This document shows, piece by piece, positions 1 through 7,963 of a stretch of DNA of 64,000 nt. Source of the DNA: an uncultured Comamonas sp. Lineage in GTDB: Bacteria; Pseudomonadota; Gammaproteobacteria; Burkholderiales; Burkholderiaceae_C. A program made the translations under genes and the position numbers. Below the pieces are notes generated by a model that did no database searches, had not been told where the DNA came from, and saw only the letters and a list, made by a program, of their open reading frames with translations. The stretch's first letter is position 1. Every line of letters begins with the position of its first letter. The DNA lies in assembly GCA_947306475.1 (NCBI GenBank), contig CAMZGS010000004.1, forward strand, positions 62,001-126,000, in the 5' to 3' direction.

Positions 1-284
1 TTCTCGGAAATGCGCGGCTGACCAGCAACACGCAGGCCGGCTTCCTGCACGGCCTGAGCAAAGGCTTCCGTGACCTTGTCGTTCATCACCTCGTACTGCA
101 CCGAGTAGCCGAAGCGCTGAGCCACCACGCTCATCGGCACCTTGCCAGGACGGAAACCGTCCATCTTCACGGTGCGCGCAACTTTTTTCAGGCGATTCTC
201 AACTTCAGATTGGATCGCGGCCAGGGGCAGGCTGAGCGTGATTTTGCGCTCCAGCTTCTCAAGGGTTTCAACGGTTACAGCCAT
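1..284 (-). CDS. tig: Trigger factor, N-terminal part (gene runs off the window)
   Basis: Only the first ~94 codons are present; the rest lies beyond the left edge. The translation starts [20 protein letters not shown] and continues through a segment with GFRPGKVP, the ribosome-docking loop signature of trigger factor (usual form GFRxxKxP). Trigger factor is a cytoplasmic peptidyl-prolyl isomerase and chaperone that binds ribosomal protein L23 at the exit tunnel. The start ATG (complement of 282-284) has an AGGA-type ribosome site about 8 bases upstream. In most proteobacteria tig is followed by clpP-clpX-lon, which would lie off the window. The identification rests on the N-terminal domain only, but the motif is diagnostic. 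Confidence 0.93.
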   Translation of the reverse strand, partial: MAVTVETLEKLERKITLSLPLAAIQSEVENRLKKVARTVKMDGFRPGKVPMSVVAQRFGYSVQYEVMNDKVTEAFAQAVQEAGLRVAGQPRISE

Positions 285-365
285 GATGAATCCTAAAACA
301 GGAAGGAAAGTGAACTATGCCGACTGTAGTAACAAGCCTGCACCGGCATGTGCAAAGTCTATGTG

Positions 366-452
366 TGGTGCGCGGGGGGGGACTCGAACCCCCACACCAT
401 CACTGGCGTCAGGACCTAAACCTGGTGCGTCTACCAATTTCGCCACCCGCGC
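366..452 (-). tRNA. tRNA-Leu (anticodon UAG)
   Basis: Read on the minus strand this 87-base stretch folds as a class II tRNA. The acceptor arm pairs GCGCGGG (452-446) with CCCGCGC (376-370), followed by discriminator A and an encoded CCA (368-366). The T arm is GGGGG-TTCGAGT-CCCCC. The D arm region GGCGAAATTGGTAGACGC and the anticodon loop with TTTAGGT match bacterial tRNA-Leu reading CUA/CUN, and there is a long variable arm. It sits between tig and an RND pump gene on the same strand. Confidence 0.95.
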
Positions 453-585
453 TACGAAGAACATGGGTGAGAGACATTGCATCCCCCACCCACGTGCGTT
501 ATGGTCAACCGCCGATTTTAGCCGTGAAACACGGTCCTAAAAAAATACACATGTGTTTTTGTGTCCCCCGGCGTATCCGGTCTGC

Positions 586-3500
586 CTAGGCATCCTCTGG
601 GCGCTTCACCCTGAACCAGGCGGCGTACATGGCCGGCAGCGACAGCAACGTCAGCACCGTGGCCAGCAACAATCCCCCCATGATGGCAACGGCCATCGGC
701 CCCCAGAACACGCTGCGCGAGAGCGGAATCATCGCCAGCACCGCAGCAGCAGCTGTAAGCACGATCGGGCGCAGGCGGCGCACTGCGGCTTCCACGATGG
801 CGTCCCAGGCCTCCACCCCCCTGGCGCGATCGGCCTCGATCTGATCAATCAGGATCACCGAGTTGCGCTGGATCATGCCCATCAGCGCCACCACGCCCAG
901 CAAGGCCACAAAACCAAATGGCCGATCCAACACCAGCAGCGCAACGGCAACGCCAGCAATCCCTAGCGGCCCGGTCAGGAACACCAGCATCGCGCGACTG
1001 AAACTGTGCAGCTGCAACATCAGGAGCGTGAACACAATGAACAGCATGACGGGCATACCGGCAGCAATGGCCACAGCGCCCTTGGAGCTCTCCTCCACCG
1101 CGCCAGCGACCTCAATGCGGTAGCCATATTTGCCCTCCTCGGCCCAGCGCTGCTCCATGGCGCGCAGCGTTGGCAGCAATGCCTGCGTCAACGTGGCACC
1201 CTGCAACCCGGCACGTACGTCGCCCTGCACGGTGATGGCGTACTCCCGCCCCTGGCGCCACAGCACCCCGGGCTCCCACGTCAGACTGGGCTGCGCAATC
1301 TGCGTCAGGGGAATGGCACTCCCGGAAGCTGTCGGCACATAGGCCTGCTCCACCGCGTCCAGCGTGCTGCGTTCGGACTCCGGCTGTCGCAGCACGATAT
1401 CGATCAGCTTGTCGCCCTCGCGATACTGGCCAATGGTCGCGCCGCTGAAGATGATCCTGCTGGCCTCGGCTATGGACTGGCTGCTTACCCCCAAGGCTCG
1501 CGCCTTGGTCTGGTCGATTTGCAGACGCACCGCCTTGACCGACTCATTCCAGTTGTCGTTCACCCCACGCATGTCCGGATGCTCGCGCAGCACCTGCTTG
1601 ACTGCATCACCCAGCTCCCGCAACTGCCGTGGATCAGGCCCCACAACACGGAACTGCACTGGATAGGGCACTGGCGGCCCGTTGGAGAGCAGCTTCACCC
1701 GACCACGCACCTGGGGGAACTGCCGGGCCAGCAGCTGCGGCAACTGTTCCTGCAGTTCCTTGCGGGCCTGCAGGTTTTCCGTCTGCAGGATGAACTGGGA
1801 CACATTGGGCTGAGGGAACACCTGATCCAGCGGCAGGTAAAAGCGCGGTACGCCCGACCCCACCCAGACCGTCACGCTTTGCACGCCCGGCAATGCTGCA
1901 AAGACGGTTTCCATCTCCTGCACCACCGACTCGTTGTAGGCCAGGGCCGTCCCCTCCGGAAACCATGCATCCACCATGATCTCCGTGCGGCTGGAATCGG
2001 GAAAGAACTGCTGCTGCACACGCGTCATGCCCAGCAGGCCCAGGGCAAAAATCACGGCAGTGGCGCCAATGGTGAGCCAGCGGTGTTCCACACAGGCATA
2101 CACCAGACGGCGAAAGCGGTTGTAGAACGGCGTGTCAAAAACCTCATGCGGATGGGGCGCAAAGCCTTCCTGCACAGGCAGTGGACGCTCCTTCAAAAAG
2201 AGCATACCCAGGTACGGCACAAAGTACACCGACGCCAGCCAGCTCAGCACCAGGGCCAGCACCGTGACGGCGAAGATGGCAAAGGTGTACTCCCCCGTCA
2301 TGGACTTGGCCATACCGATGGGCAGAAAACCCGCTGCCGTAATCAACGTGCCCGTCAGCATGGGGATGGCCGTGATCTCGTAGGCAAAGGTGGCCGCACG
2401 GAACTTGTCGTAACCCTCCTCCATTTTGCGCACCATCATCTCCACGGCGATGATGGCATCGTCCACCAGCAAGCCCAGCGCAATGATGAGCGAGCCCAGC
2501 GAGACCTTGTGCAGGCCGATGCCCCAGTACCACATGCCCAGAAAGGTGGCCGCCAGCACCAGGGGAATCGTCACCCCCACCACCAGGCCAGGGCGCGGAT
2601 CGATGTACCAGCGCTTCCACCACACCGGGGCGTCCTTGCGGGTATGCAGGCCCAGGCTGACGAAGCTCACGGCCAGCACCACCAGCACGGCTTCCATGAG
2701 CACCTGCACAAACTCGTTCACGGAAGCAGAAACCGCCCGAGGCTGGTCCTGCACATTGCTCAATTTCACCCCTGCCGGCAGCCGCGCACCAATCTGCTGC
2801 ACCGCCTGACGCAAGGCCTTGCCCAGCGCAATGATGTCCCCACCCTTGGTCATGGAAACACCCAGGGCGATGATCTGCGCCCCTTGAAAGCGCACCTTGA
2901 CACTGGCCGGATCGGCGTAGCCGCGCGTCACCTCTGCGATATCGCCCAGGCGCAACTGCCTGCCAGAAGGCGCCCGAATGGGCAAGGCTCGTACATCGGC
3001 CACGGCATCGAACTGACCATCCACGCGCAGCTGCACCTGCTCCAGCGCGGTGGTGATGACGCCAGCGCCCTCCACCGCGTTCTGCTGATTGAGCTGCCCG
3101 ATGACCTGCTGCATGTCCAGCCCCAACTGGGCCAGCCGCTTTTGCGAGATTTCGACGTACAGCTTCTCGTCCTGCACGCCAAACAGCTCGACCTTGGCCA
3201 CATCCTTGACGCGCAGGAGCTGCTGGCGCACGTCGTCGGCCAGATCCTTGAGCTCTGCCGGGCTGAAGCCATCGCCACGCAAGGCATAGATCACGCCGAA
3301 CACATCGCCAAACTCATCGTTGAAGAATGGCCCCAGCACGCCTTGCGGCAGGGTGTAGCGCACGTCCCCGATCTTCTTGCGCACCGTGTACCACAGCTGC
3401 TGCACCTCCTTGGGTGGTGAGTTGTCGCGCAGCTGAAAGATCACCTGCGACTCACCCGGCTTGGAATAGCTGCTGATCTTGTCCGCGTAGGGCACCTCCT

Positions 3501-3744
3501 GCAGCACACGCTCGATCTTGTCGGTCACCTGCTCGGCCACCTGCTGGGCCGTGGCCCCAGGCCAGTAGGTGCGCACCACCATGGCGCGGAAGGTGAACGG
3601 CGGGTCCTCGTCCTGACCAAGCTGGAAATAGGCCAGCGTACCCAGCAGCAGGATCACCAGCATCAGGTAGCGCGTCAGCGGAATGTGCTGCAGCGCCCAG
3701 CGCGAGATGTTGAAGTTCGGCTTGGGATCGGGCAGGCGGCTCAT
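586..3744 (-). CDS. RND-family efflux pump, inner-membrane permease
   Basis: This 1052-residue protein has the length and layout of AcrB/MexB-type RND transporters, which use proton influx to export drugs or solvents through a periplasmic adaptor and an outer-membrane channel. A first membrane helix lies at about residues 22-42, followed by a large periplasmic porter domain, then a bundle of helices from about 340 with the paired aspartates of TM4 (Asp428-Asp429 in GLLVDDAIIAVE) that carry protons. The second half repeats this pattern and ends with helices containing GVVALMGMIQRNSVILID. Its ATG overlaps the stop of the upstream adaptor by four bases (ATGA), so the two are co-translated. No outer-membrane factor is adjacent. 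The substrate cannot be read from the sequence; it is not a heavy-metal (CusA-type) pump by overall similarity, though I could not test this. Confidence 0.92.
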   Translation of the reverse strand: MSRLPDPKPNFNISRWALQHIPLTRYLMLVILLLGTLAYFQLGQDEDPPFTFRAMVVRTYWPGATAQQVAEQVTDKIERVLQEVPYADKISSYSKPGESQVIFQLRDNSPPKEVQQLWYTVRKKIGDVRYTLPQGVLGPFFNDEFGDVFGVIYALRGDGFSPAELKDLADDVRQQLLRVKDVAKVELFGVQDEKLYVEISQKRLAQLGLDMQQVIGQLNQQNAVEGAGVITTALEQVQLRVDGQFDAVADVRALPIRAPSGRQLRLGDIAEVTRGYADPASVKVRFQGAQIIALGVSMTKGGDIIALGKALRQAVQQIGARLPAGVKLSNVQDQPRAVSASVNEFVQVLMEAVLVVLAVSFVSLGLHTRKDAPVWWKRWYIDPRPGLVVGVTIPLVLAATFLGMWYWGIGLHKVSLGSLIIALGLLVDDAIIAVEMMVRKMEEGYDKFRAATFAYEITAIPMLTGTLITAAGFLPIGMAKSMTGEYTFAIFAVTVLALVLSWLASVYFVPYLGMLFLKERPLPVQEGFAPHPHEVFDTPFYNRFRRLVYACVEHRWLTIGATAVIFALGLLGMTRVQQQFFPDSSRTEIMVDAWFPEGTALAYNESVVQEMETVFAALPGVQSVTVWVGSGVPRFYLPLDQVFPQPNVSQFILQTENLQARKELQEQLPQLLARQFPQVRGRVKLLSNGPPVPYPVQFRVVGPDPRQLRELGDAVKQVLREHPDMRGVNDNWNESVKAVRLQIDQTKARALGVSSQSIAEASRIIFSGATIGQYREGDKLIDIVLRQPESERSTLDAVEQAYVPTASGSAIPLTQIAQPSLTWEPGVLWRQGREYAITVQGDVRAGLQGATLTQALLPTLRAMEQRWAEEGKYGYRIEVAGAVEESSKGAVAIAAGMPVMLFIVFTLLMLQLHSFSRAMLVFLTGPLGIAGVAVALLVLDRPFGFVALLGVVALMGMIQRNSVILIDQIEADRARGVEAWDAIVEAAVRRLRPIVLTAAAAVLAMIPLSRSVFWGPMAVAIMGGLLLATVLTLLSLPAMYAAWFRVKRPEDA

Positions 3745-4853
3745 GGCTGCGCTCCAGCGGCAGGCTGGTACACCCCCACCTTTTGCCCCTCCTGGAGCAC
3801 ATGCACGCCCACTGCCACCACTTTCTGCCCAGGCTCCAGACCGCTGCGCACCACCAGCTCACTGCCCTGCGCCCCGGCCACCTCAATCCGCCGGGCACGC
3901 ACGCTGGAGCTGGCTTCCTCCCACACCCACACGGCAGAGCCGCCTTGCGGGTGCTGCCACACGGCACTGGACGGCAGGGTGATGACCTCCGGCGCCTGTC
4001 CCTTCCGGGCGGCAGCATCGGAGACGTCCACCTGCGCTGTCGCCCCCAATGGGGGCTGCGCATCGTCCGGCAGGGCGACCTTGACGGTGAAAGTGCGCGT
4101 CACCGGATCGGCGCTGGCCGCCAGTTCGCGCACCACACCTGACAAGACCGTTGCGCTGCCCCATACCCGGACCTGGACAGGTTGCTCCAGTTGCAGGGAG
4201 GCACGCAGATGCTCAGGCACGGCAAATACGGCATCGCGCGGACCATCCAGAGCCAGGGTAAGTACAGGAGTGCCCGCCGTCAGAACCTGCCCTGGCTCTG
4301 CGTGCACCCCGGTGATGACGCCGGACGCATCGGCCAGCAGTCTGGTATAGGCACTCTGGTTGCCCTGCACCGCTGCCTGGGCCTGGGCCTGCTCCAACTG
4401 TGCCTGAGCGGCCTGCAGGCTGGCACGGCGCCGGTCCAGCTCCACCGGGCTGATGAAGCCTTCTGCCTCTAGCGCAGAAAAGCGCTGCCAATCCGCCTGC
4501 GCCAGATCACGCTGGGTGCGTGCCGCCTGCACCTGGGCCTGGGCCGCCTGCACGCCCAGGGCGTAGTCCTGGGCATCCAGGTGCGCCAGCACCTGCCCGG
4601 CCCGCACGCTCTGGCCCAGCTCAACTGCCCGCACGGACAGCTTGCCCGCCACCCGAAAACCCAGGCGCACTTCCGTACGTGCGCGAATCTCTGCCGCATA
4701 AGTACGCACCTGCTCCGCCTGATGTGCCCCCACCTGCAACAGCTTGACCGTGCGCATCGGCTCCGGCGCTGCCTCCTTGCGCGAGCACCCCGCCAGAACC
4801 ATCATCCCCACCACGACCAGCGCCCATGGACGCACCGCTTGTAACCACGACAT
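3741..4853 (-). CDS. RND efflux periplasmic adaptor (membrane fusion) lipoprotein
   Basis: The 370-residue protein begins with a signal peptide ending in the lipobox LAGC (Cys at about residue 23), so it should be a lipoprotein in the periplasm. It contains the biotinyl-lipoyl-like half-motifs (GKLSVRAVELGQSVRAGQVL and DASGVITGVHAEPGQVL) flanking an Ala/Gln-rich coiled-coil hairpin at about residues 110-165, the layout of MexA/AcrA adaptors. It is the first gene of a two-gene operon, with the pump following at an ATGA overlap. The upstream 104 bases are shared with the divergent hpnC and must hold promoters for both. No TetR/MarR regulator is adjacent. Confidence 0.92.
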   Translation of the reverse strand: MSWLQAVRPWALVVVGMMVLAGCSRKEAAPEPMRTVKLLQVGAHQAEQVRTYAAEIRARTEVRLGFRVAGKLSVRAVELGQSVRAGQVLAHLDAQDYALGVQAAQAQVQAARTQRDLAQADWQRFSALEAEGFISPVELDRRRASLQAAQAQLEQAQAQAAVQGNQSAYTRLLADASGVITGVHAEPGQVLTAGTPVLTLALDGPRDAVFAVPEHLRASLQLEQPVQVRVWGSATVLSGVVRELAASADPVTRTFTVKVALPDDAQPPLGATAQVDVSDAAARKGQAPEVITLPSSAVWQHPQGGSAVWVWEEASSSVRARRIEVAGAQGSELVVRSGLEPGQKVVAVGVHVLQEGQKVGVYQPAAGAQP

Positions 4854-4957
4854 GCCGACTCACATTTCTCTGAATATCTGAAGCAGCTGGAAATCTCCAC
4901 GCGCAAGGGGCGGCAATCTAAGAAGGCCACCCGCCCCTGTCAAGCGACAATGCGACA

Positions 4958-5827
4958 GTGAACACCCCCGACCTGACACACGCATCGGCCCAGACCCTGG
5001 CCGCCACCCATTACGAAAATTTTCCCGTCGCCTCCTGGCTGTGCCCGCCGCACCTGCGTGCGCCCATTGCCGCCATTTATGCCTTTGCCCGCACCGCCGA
5101 CGACCTGGCCGACGAGGGCACACACAGCGCCGCGCAGCGCCTGGACGACCTGAACTGCTACCGCCAGGACCTGCACGCCTGCGCCGCTGCCGGCACCACC
5201 AGCGGACGCTGGCCCAACGTCTTTGGCGCCTTGCAGCCCATCATCGCGCAGCACAGACTGCCTCTGGATTTGCTGGATGCCTTGCTGAGCGCCTTCATCC
5301 AGGACGTGGAAAAGACCCGCGACGCAGCTGGCTACGCCACCCGGGAAGAGCTGCTGGATTATTGCAGCCGCTCTGCCAACCCCATCGGACGCCTGCTGCT
5401 GCACCTCTATGGCATCCACAGTGCCCAGGCCCTGGAGCAAAGCGACGCCATCTGCACCGCCCTGCAGCTGATCAACTTCTGGCAGGACCTGAGCGAAGAC
5501 CTGCCCCGAGGACGCTACTACCTCACCGAAGCCGACTGCCAGCGCTTTGGCATCACACGCGCCGACCTGCTCAAGGGGGAACCAACTCCAGCAATCAAAG
5601 AATTGATAGCTGATAGCGCTTGCTGGGCAAGGCTTTGCATGCAAAAAGGCTTGAAACTTGTGCATACCCTTCCAGGGCGCATGGGCTGGGAGCTGCGCCT
5701 GGTGGTGCAAGGCGGGCTGCGCATGCTGGAGCGTGTCGAGGCCCAGCAAGGCGCCAACCTGCATACCCGCCTGACCCTGGGCAAGCGCGACGTGCCCATC
5801 GTCCTGTGGCGCGCGCTGCGCATGTGA
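4958..5827 (+). CDS. hpnC: Squalene biosynthesis protein HpnC (hydroxysqualene synthase)
   Basis: A 289-residue trans-isoprenyl-diphosphate synthase of the squalene/phytoene synthase fold. In the HpnCDE route HpnC converts presqualene diphosphate to hydroxysqualene. The two Asp-rich Mg2+/diphosphate-binding motifs are visible: DDLAD (Asp48, 49, 52) and QDLSED (Asp177, Asp181). The start is GTG at 4958, because the nearby ATG at 4950 is in another frame. Its partners hpnD and hpnE lie 2.1 kb downstream on the same strand, separated by lrgAB (opposite strand) and a DUF3334 gene. Residues about 208-234 are encoded by an A+T-rich stretch with ATA, AGG, CTT and AAA codons that resembles a dispersed intergenic repeat (see the repeat at 5603). 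The frame and expected length are kept, so the enzyme is probably functional. Confidence 0.92.
   Translation: MNTPDLTHASAQTLAATHYENFPVASWLCPPHLRAPIAAIYAFARTADDLADEGTHSAAQRLDDLNCYRQDLHACAAAGTTSGRWPNVFGALQPIIAQHRLPLDLLDALLSAFIQDVEKTRDAAGYATREELLDYCSRSANPIGRLLLHLYGIHSAQALEQSDAICTALQLINFWQDLSEDLPRGRYYLTEADCQRFGITRADLLKGEPTPAIKELIADSACWARLCMQKGLKLVHTLPGRMGWELRLVVQGGLRMLERVEAQQGANLHTRLTLGKRDVPIVLWRALRM
5603..5658 (+). repeat. Dispersed AGCTG-AGCGCTTG repeat inside hpnC
   Basis: The stretch begins TTGATAGCTGATAGCGCTTG and ends with GGCTTGAAAC. The intergenic copy at 54374-54435 (read on its minus strand) begins TGATAGCTGCAAGCGCTTG and ends GCTTGAAATCC, with 45 versus 47 bases between the two landmarks. 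The copy is A+T-richer than the flanking hpnC sequence and adds rare codons, but does not break the reading frame. Confidence 0.6.
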
Positions 5828-5843
5828 AGGCAACCGCCCGTCC

Positions 5844-6566
5844 CTAGGCCCCCTGGCGCCAGTGCTCGAACAGCGCCACCACCCAAGGCATGGCCAGCGC
5901 CGTGGCCACGCCATTCAGCCCCATGGCCAGAGCCGCAAAAGCCCCTGTGGTGGGATGGATCTGCAACCCCCGTGCCGTACCAATGGCATGCGCCGTCAGC
6001 CCCAGGGCAAAGCCCTGCACCGCAGGATCATGGATGCGCAGCCAGCGCATCCAGGCCGCGCTCATCATGGTGCCCGCAACGCCAGTGATGGCCACCGCCA
6101 CGGCAGCCAGCGAAGGCAGGCCTCCCAGGCGCTCGGCCATGGGCAAGGCAATCGGAATCGTGGCGGACTTTGGCGCCAGCGACACCAGCGTCTGCCAGCT
6201 GCCACCCAGCGCCCAGGCAATGCCCATGGCCGAGAGCAGCCCCACCACGCAGCCCACCAGCAAGGCCAGCGAAATTGGCCGCCACAAAGCCGCAATGCGC
6301 TGGCGCTGGGCGTACAGGGGTACCGCCAGCGCCACGGTCGCCGGACCGATCAGAAAGGTCAGCCACTGCACCCCTTCGCGGTACACGGCATAGGGCGTGC
6401 CCGTGAGCATCAGCACCGCCACCACCAGCATCACCCCGGTGAACACCGGTATCAGCAACGGATGAAAGTTGCTGCGCCGATAGCCCCACACCGCCAGCAA
6501 GTAGGCGGAAAAAGTAAGTACCAGCCAGGGCAGTGGCCCGGTCAGCAGGTTGGGGAGCTGATTCAC
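5844..6566 (-). CDS. lrgB: LrgB/CidB-family membrane protein
   Basis: A 240-residue, largely hydrophobic protein with about six or seven membrane helices, typical of LrgB/CidB/YohK. The family was first described as anti-holin-like and involved in autolysis; in Bacillus and Streptococcus the LrgAB-type pair acts in pyruvate transport. The conserved stretch IALPMAERLGGLPSLAAVAV and the late segment AHAIGTARGLQ match the family signature. I choose the GTG at 6566, which overlaps the lrgA stop (GTGA), rather than an upstream in-frame ATG at 6683, because residues before it are shadow translation of lrgA and the family starts just here. It converges with hpnC, 16 bases from its stop. Confidence 0.88.
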   Translation of the reverse strand: MNQLPNLLTGPLPWLVLTFSAYLLAVWGYRRSNFHPLLIPVFTGVMLVVAVLMLTGTPYAVYREGVQWLTFLIGPATVALAVPLYAQRQRIAALWRPISLALLVGCVVGLLSAMGIAWALGGSWQTLVSLAPKSATIPIALPMAERLGGLPSLAAVAVAITGVAGTMMSAAWMRWLRIHDPAVQGFALGLTAHAIGTARGLQIHPTTGAFAALAMGLNGVATALAMPWVVALFEHWRQGA

Positions 6567-6928
6567 TGTCCCTCCTCCTGCTTGCCGCTGCCGTAGCGCG
6601 CCAGCATCCAGCGGAAAACCAGTGCCGTAACCACCAGCGTCAAGGCCGCCCCCACGATGCAGGAGACGATGAACGGCAGCCACTCGCTGGCAATGCGCTC
6701 AAAGTGCAGCATGACGCCCGCAATGATCGGGATGAACAGCAGCATCATGTTCTGCAACAGCGCGCCGGAAACCTGCTCCAGGGCCTTGGGCAGACGCCCC
6801 AGGGCCAGCAAAGCGGCCAGCAGCAGCAACGCCCCGACCAGAGCCCCCGGCAAGGGCCAGCCCAATGCCCGCACCAGCACCTCACCCAGCCACTGAAAGG
6901 CCAACAACGCCAGTACCGCATAGAGCAC
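6563..6928 (-). CDS. lrgA: LrgA/CidA-family holin-like membrane protein
   Basis: A 121-residue protein with four predicted membrane helices and the family motif region LPGALVGALLLL and NMMLLFIPIIAGVM. It is the partner of LrgB and lies directly upstream with a GTGA overlap, so the two are made together. LrgA/CidA proteins are holin-like membrane proteins, and LrgAB-type pairs also serve as pyruvate uptake systems in some Firmicutes; the role here is unknown. No LytTR-type regulator is adjacent. The 280-base region upstream, shared with the divergent DUF3334 gene, carries two DnaA-box-like nonamers and a palindrome. Confidence 0.87.
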   Translation of the reverse strand: MLYAVLALLAFQWLGEVLVRALGWPLPGALVGALLLLAALLALGRLPKALEQVSGALLQNMMLLFIPIIAGVMLHFERIASEWLPFIVSCIVGAALTLVVTALVFRWMLARYGSGKQEEGQ

Positions 6929-7065
6929 TGCACACCTCCTGAGACAGACCGAAAAATCGCAAAACCGATCAGTGTAGGAGAGATGGACTGCCTAGTTTCT
7001 GAGCAGCCCAAACAGCAGCAAGCAAAAACAATGGGTTAGCCAGAGAAAATTCACTCTACCCAGTG

Positions 7066-7100
7066 TTATCCACACGGTTTTGCAACGATTTGGTGGATAA
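7066..7100. promoter_or_regulatory. Pair of inverted DnaA-box-like nonamers
   Basis: TTATCCACA at 7066-7074 is a perfect match to the consensus DnaA box. GGTGGATAA at 7092-7100 is the reverse complement of TTATCCACC, one base from consensus. They face each other across 17 bases in the lrgA/DUF3334 divergent intergenic region. One perfect nonamer can occur by chance in 64 kb; the close inverted pair is less expected. This is not an origin: dnaA, dnaN and other origin genes are absent. Confidence 0.4.
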
Positions 7101-7102
7101 AC

Positions 7103-7118
7103 CTAGGGTTCACCCTAG
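7103..7118. promoter_or_regulatory. Palindrome CTAGGGT-TC-ACCCTAG, possible operator
   Basis: A perfect 7-base inverted repeat with a 2-base spacer lies about 90 bases upstream of the DUF3334 start and about 175 bases upstream of lrgA. The size and symmetry suit a dimeric repressor or activator. No regulator gene is next to it, so the binding protein is unknown. Confidence 0.4.
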
Positions 7119-7210
7119 TACCGCTGCCCCCACCTCCTGCCGCCCCGTGCCGGGGGCCGATAATCGACCGCTCTGTTTCGCCCCGGCCACATTCCCCCAC
7201 TTTCTCTGCC

Positions 7211-7906
7211 ATGAACACATACACCTCCAACGACATCCTGGGCACCAACGACCTGCTGACCAGTCTGTGCAACTCCGTCACCCGGGTGCTGAGCGTGGCC
7301 ACCAACAGCCAGGTGCAGTACTCGGCCATGGTGCAGCGCATCAAGAAGACCTATCTCAAACCCGACATCGGCTGCTTCGTATTGTTTGATGGCGGCTTTT
7401 CCGGCCTGGTCATCATCAATTTTTCCGCTGATGCCGCCATGGAGCTGTACCGTTCCTACCTGCTGAACATGGGGCTGAGCAAGGACGATCTGGCCAACTC
7501 GCACACCTCGGACGAAGTCAGCAACGTCATGGGCGAGCTGATGAACCAGGTGGTGGGCGACTTCACCGGCAAGGTGCGCCGCGAAATGCAGACCCACATC
7601 ACGCAGAACCAGCCCAAGATGCTGGTGCTCAACAAGCAGGTGCAGCTGAGCGTTGATGCCAACCTGGACAACCCCGAAGCACGGCGCGTCACTTTCTACA
7701 CCGCTGGCGGCAACATCTTCTACCTGGAGCTGGCGGTGGACAGCACCGAATTCATCAAGCTGCACGACTTCGACATTGCCGAGGAAGTGGACCCCGATGC
7801 CATCATGGCCCAGGCGGCCGGGACCGCTCAGACCGCCCCTGCCGACAACGCCGGCAGCGGCGCCGACGAAGCCACCGAAGCCCTGCTCAAATCCCTGGGC
7901 ATGTAG
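7211..7906 (+). CDS. DUF3334-family protein, CheC/CheX-like
   Basis: A 231-residue soluble protein with no signal peptide. The segment HTSDEVSNVMGELMNQVVGD, about one third of the way in, resembles the E-x-x-N helix of CheC/CheX/FliM-type phosphatase folds (conserved Glu and Asn), and the length fits DUF3334 as I recall that family. No function is established for it. The C-terminal ~35 residues are Ala/Asp/Glu-rich. It lies between the divergent lrgA and hpnD on the hpn strand, 57 bases before hpnD, and could be co-transcribed with hpnDE. The family call is from memory of sequence style, so moderately sure. Confidence 0.6.
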   Translation: MNTYTSNDILGTNDLLTSLCNSVTRVLSVATNSQVQYSAMVQRIKKTYLKPDIGCFVLFDGGFSGLVIINFSADAAMELYRSYLLNMGLSKDDLANSHTSDEVSNVMGELMNQVVGDFTGKVRREMQTHITQNQPKMLVLNKQVQLSVDANLDNPEARRVTFYTAGGNIFYLELAVDSTEFIKLHDFDIAEEVDPDAIMAQAAGTAQTAPADNAGSGADEATEALLKSLGM

Positions 7907-7963
7907 GCCCGCCACCAGGCATGTCCCATGCCAGGGCCGGGGCGTGGGACAATGCCTGTGCCC

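Noticed and set aside
540-565. Near-palindrome AAAAATACACATGTGTTTTT after the RND gene
   Set aside because: The stem is A+T-rich with no loop room and an extra base; too weak to call a terminator.
1006-3420. Long open frame (804 codons) on the plus strand opposite the RND pump gene
   Set aside because: It is the antisense frame of a G+C-rich coding sequence, with His/Gln/Arg-rich translation and no recognisable domain; the minus-strand pump is unambiguous.
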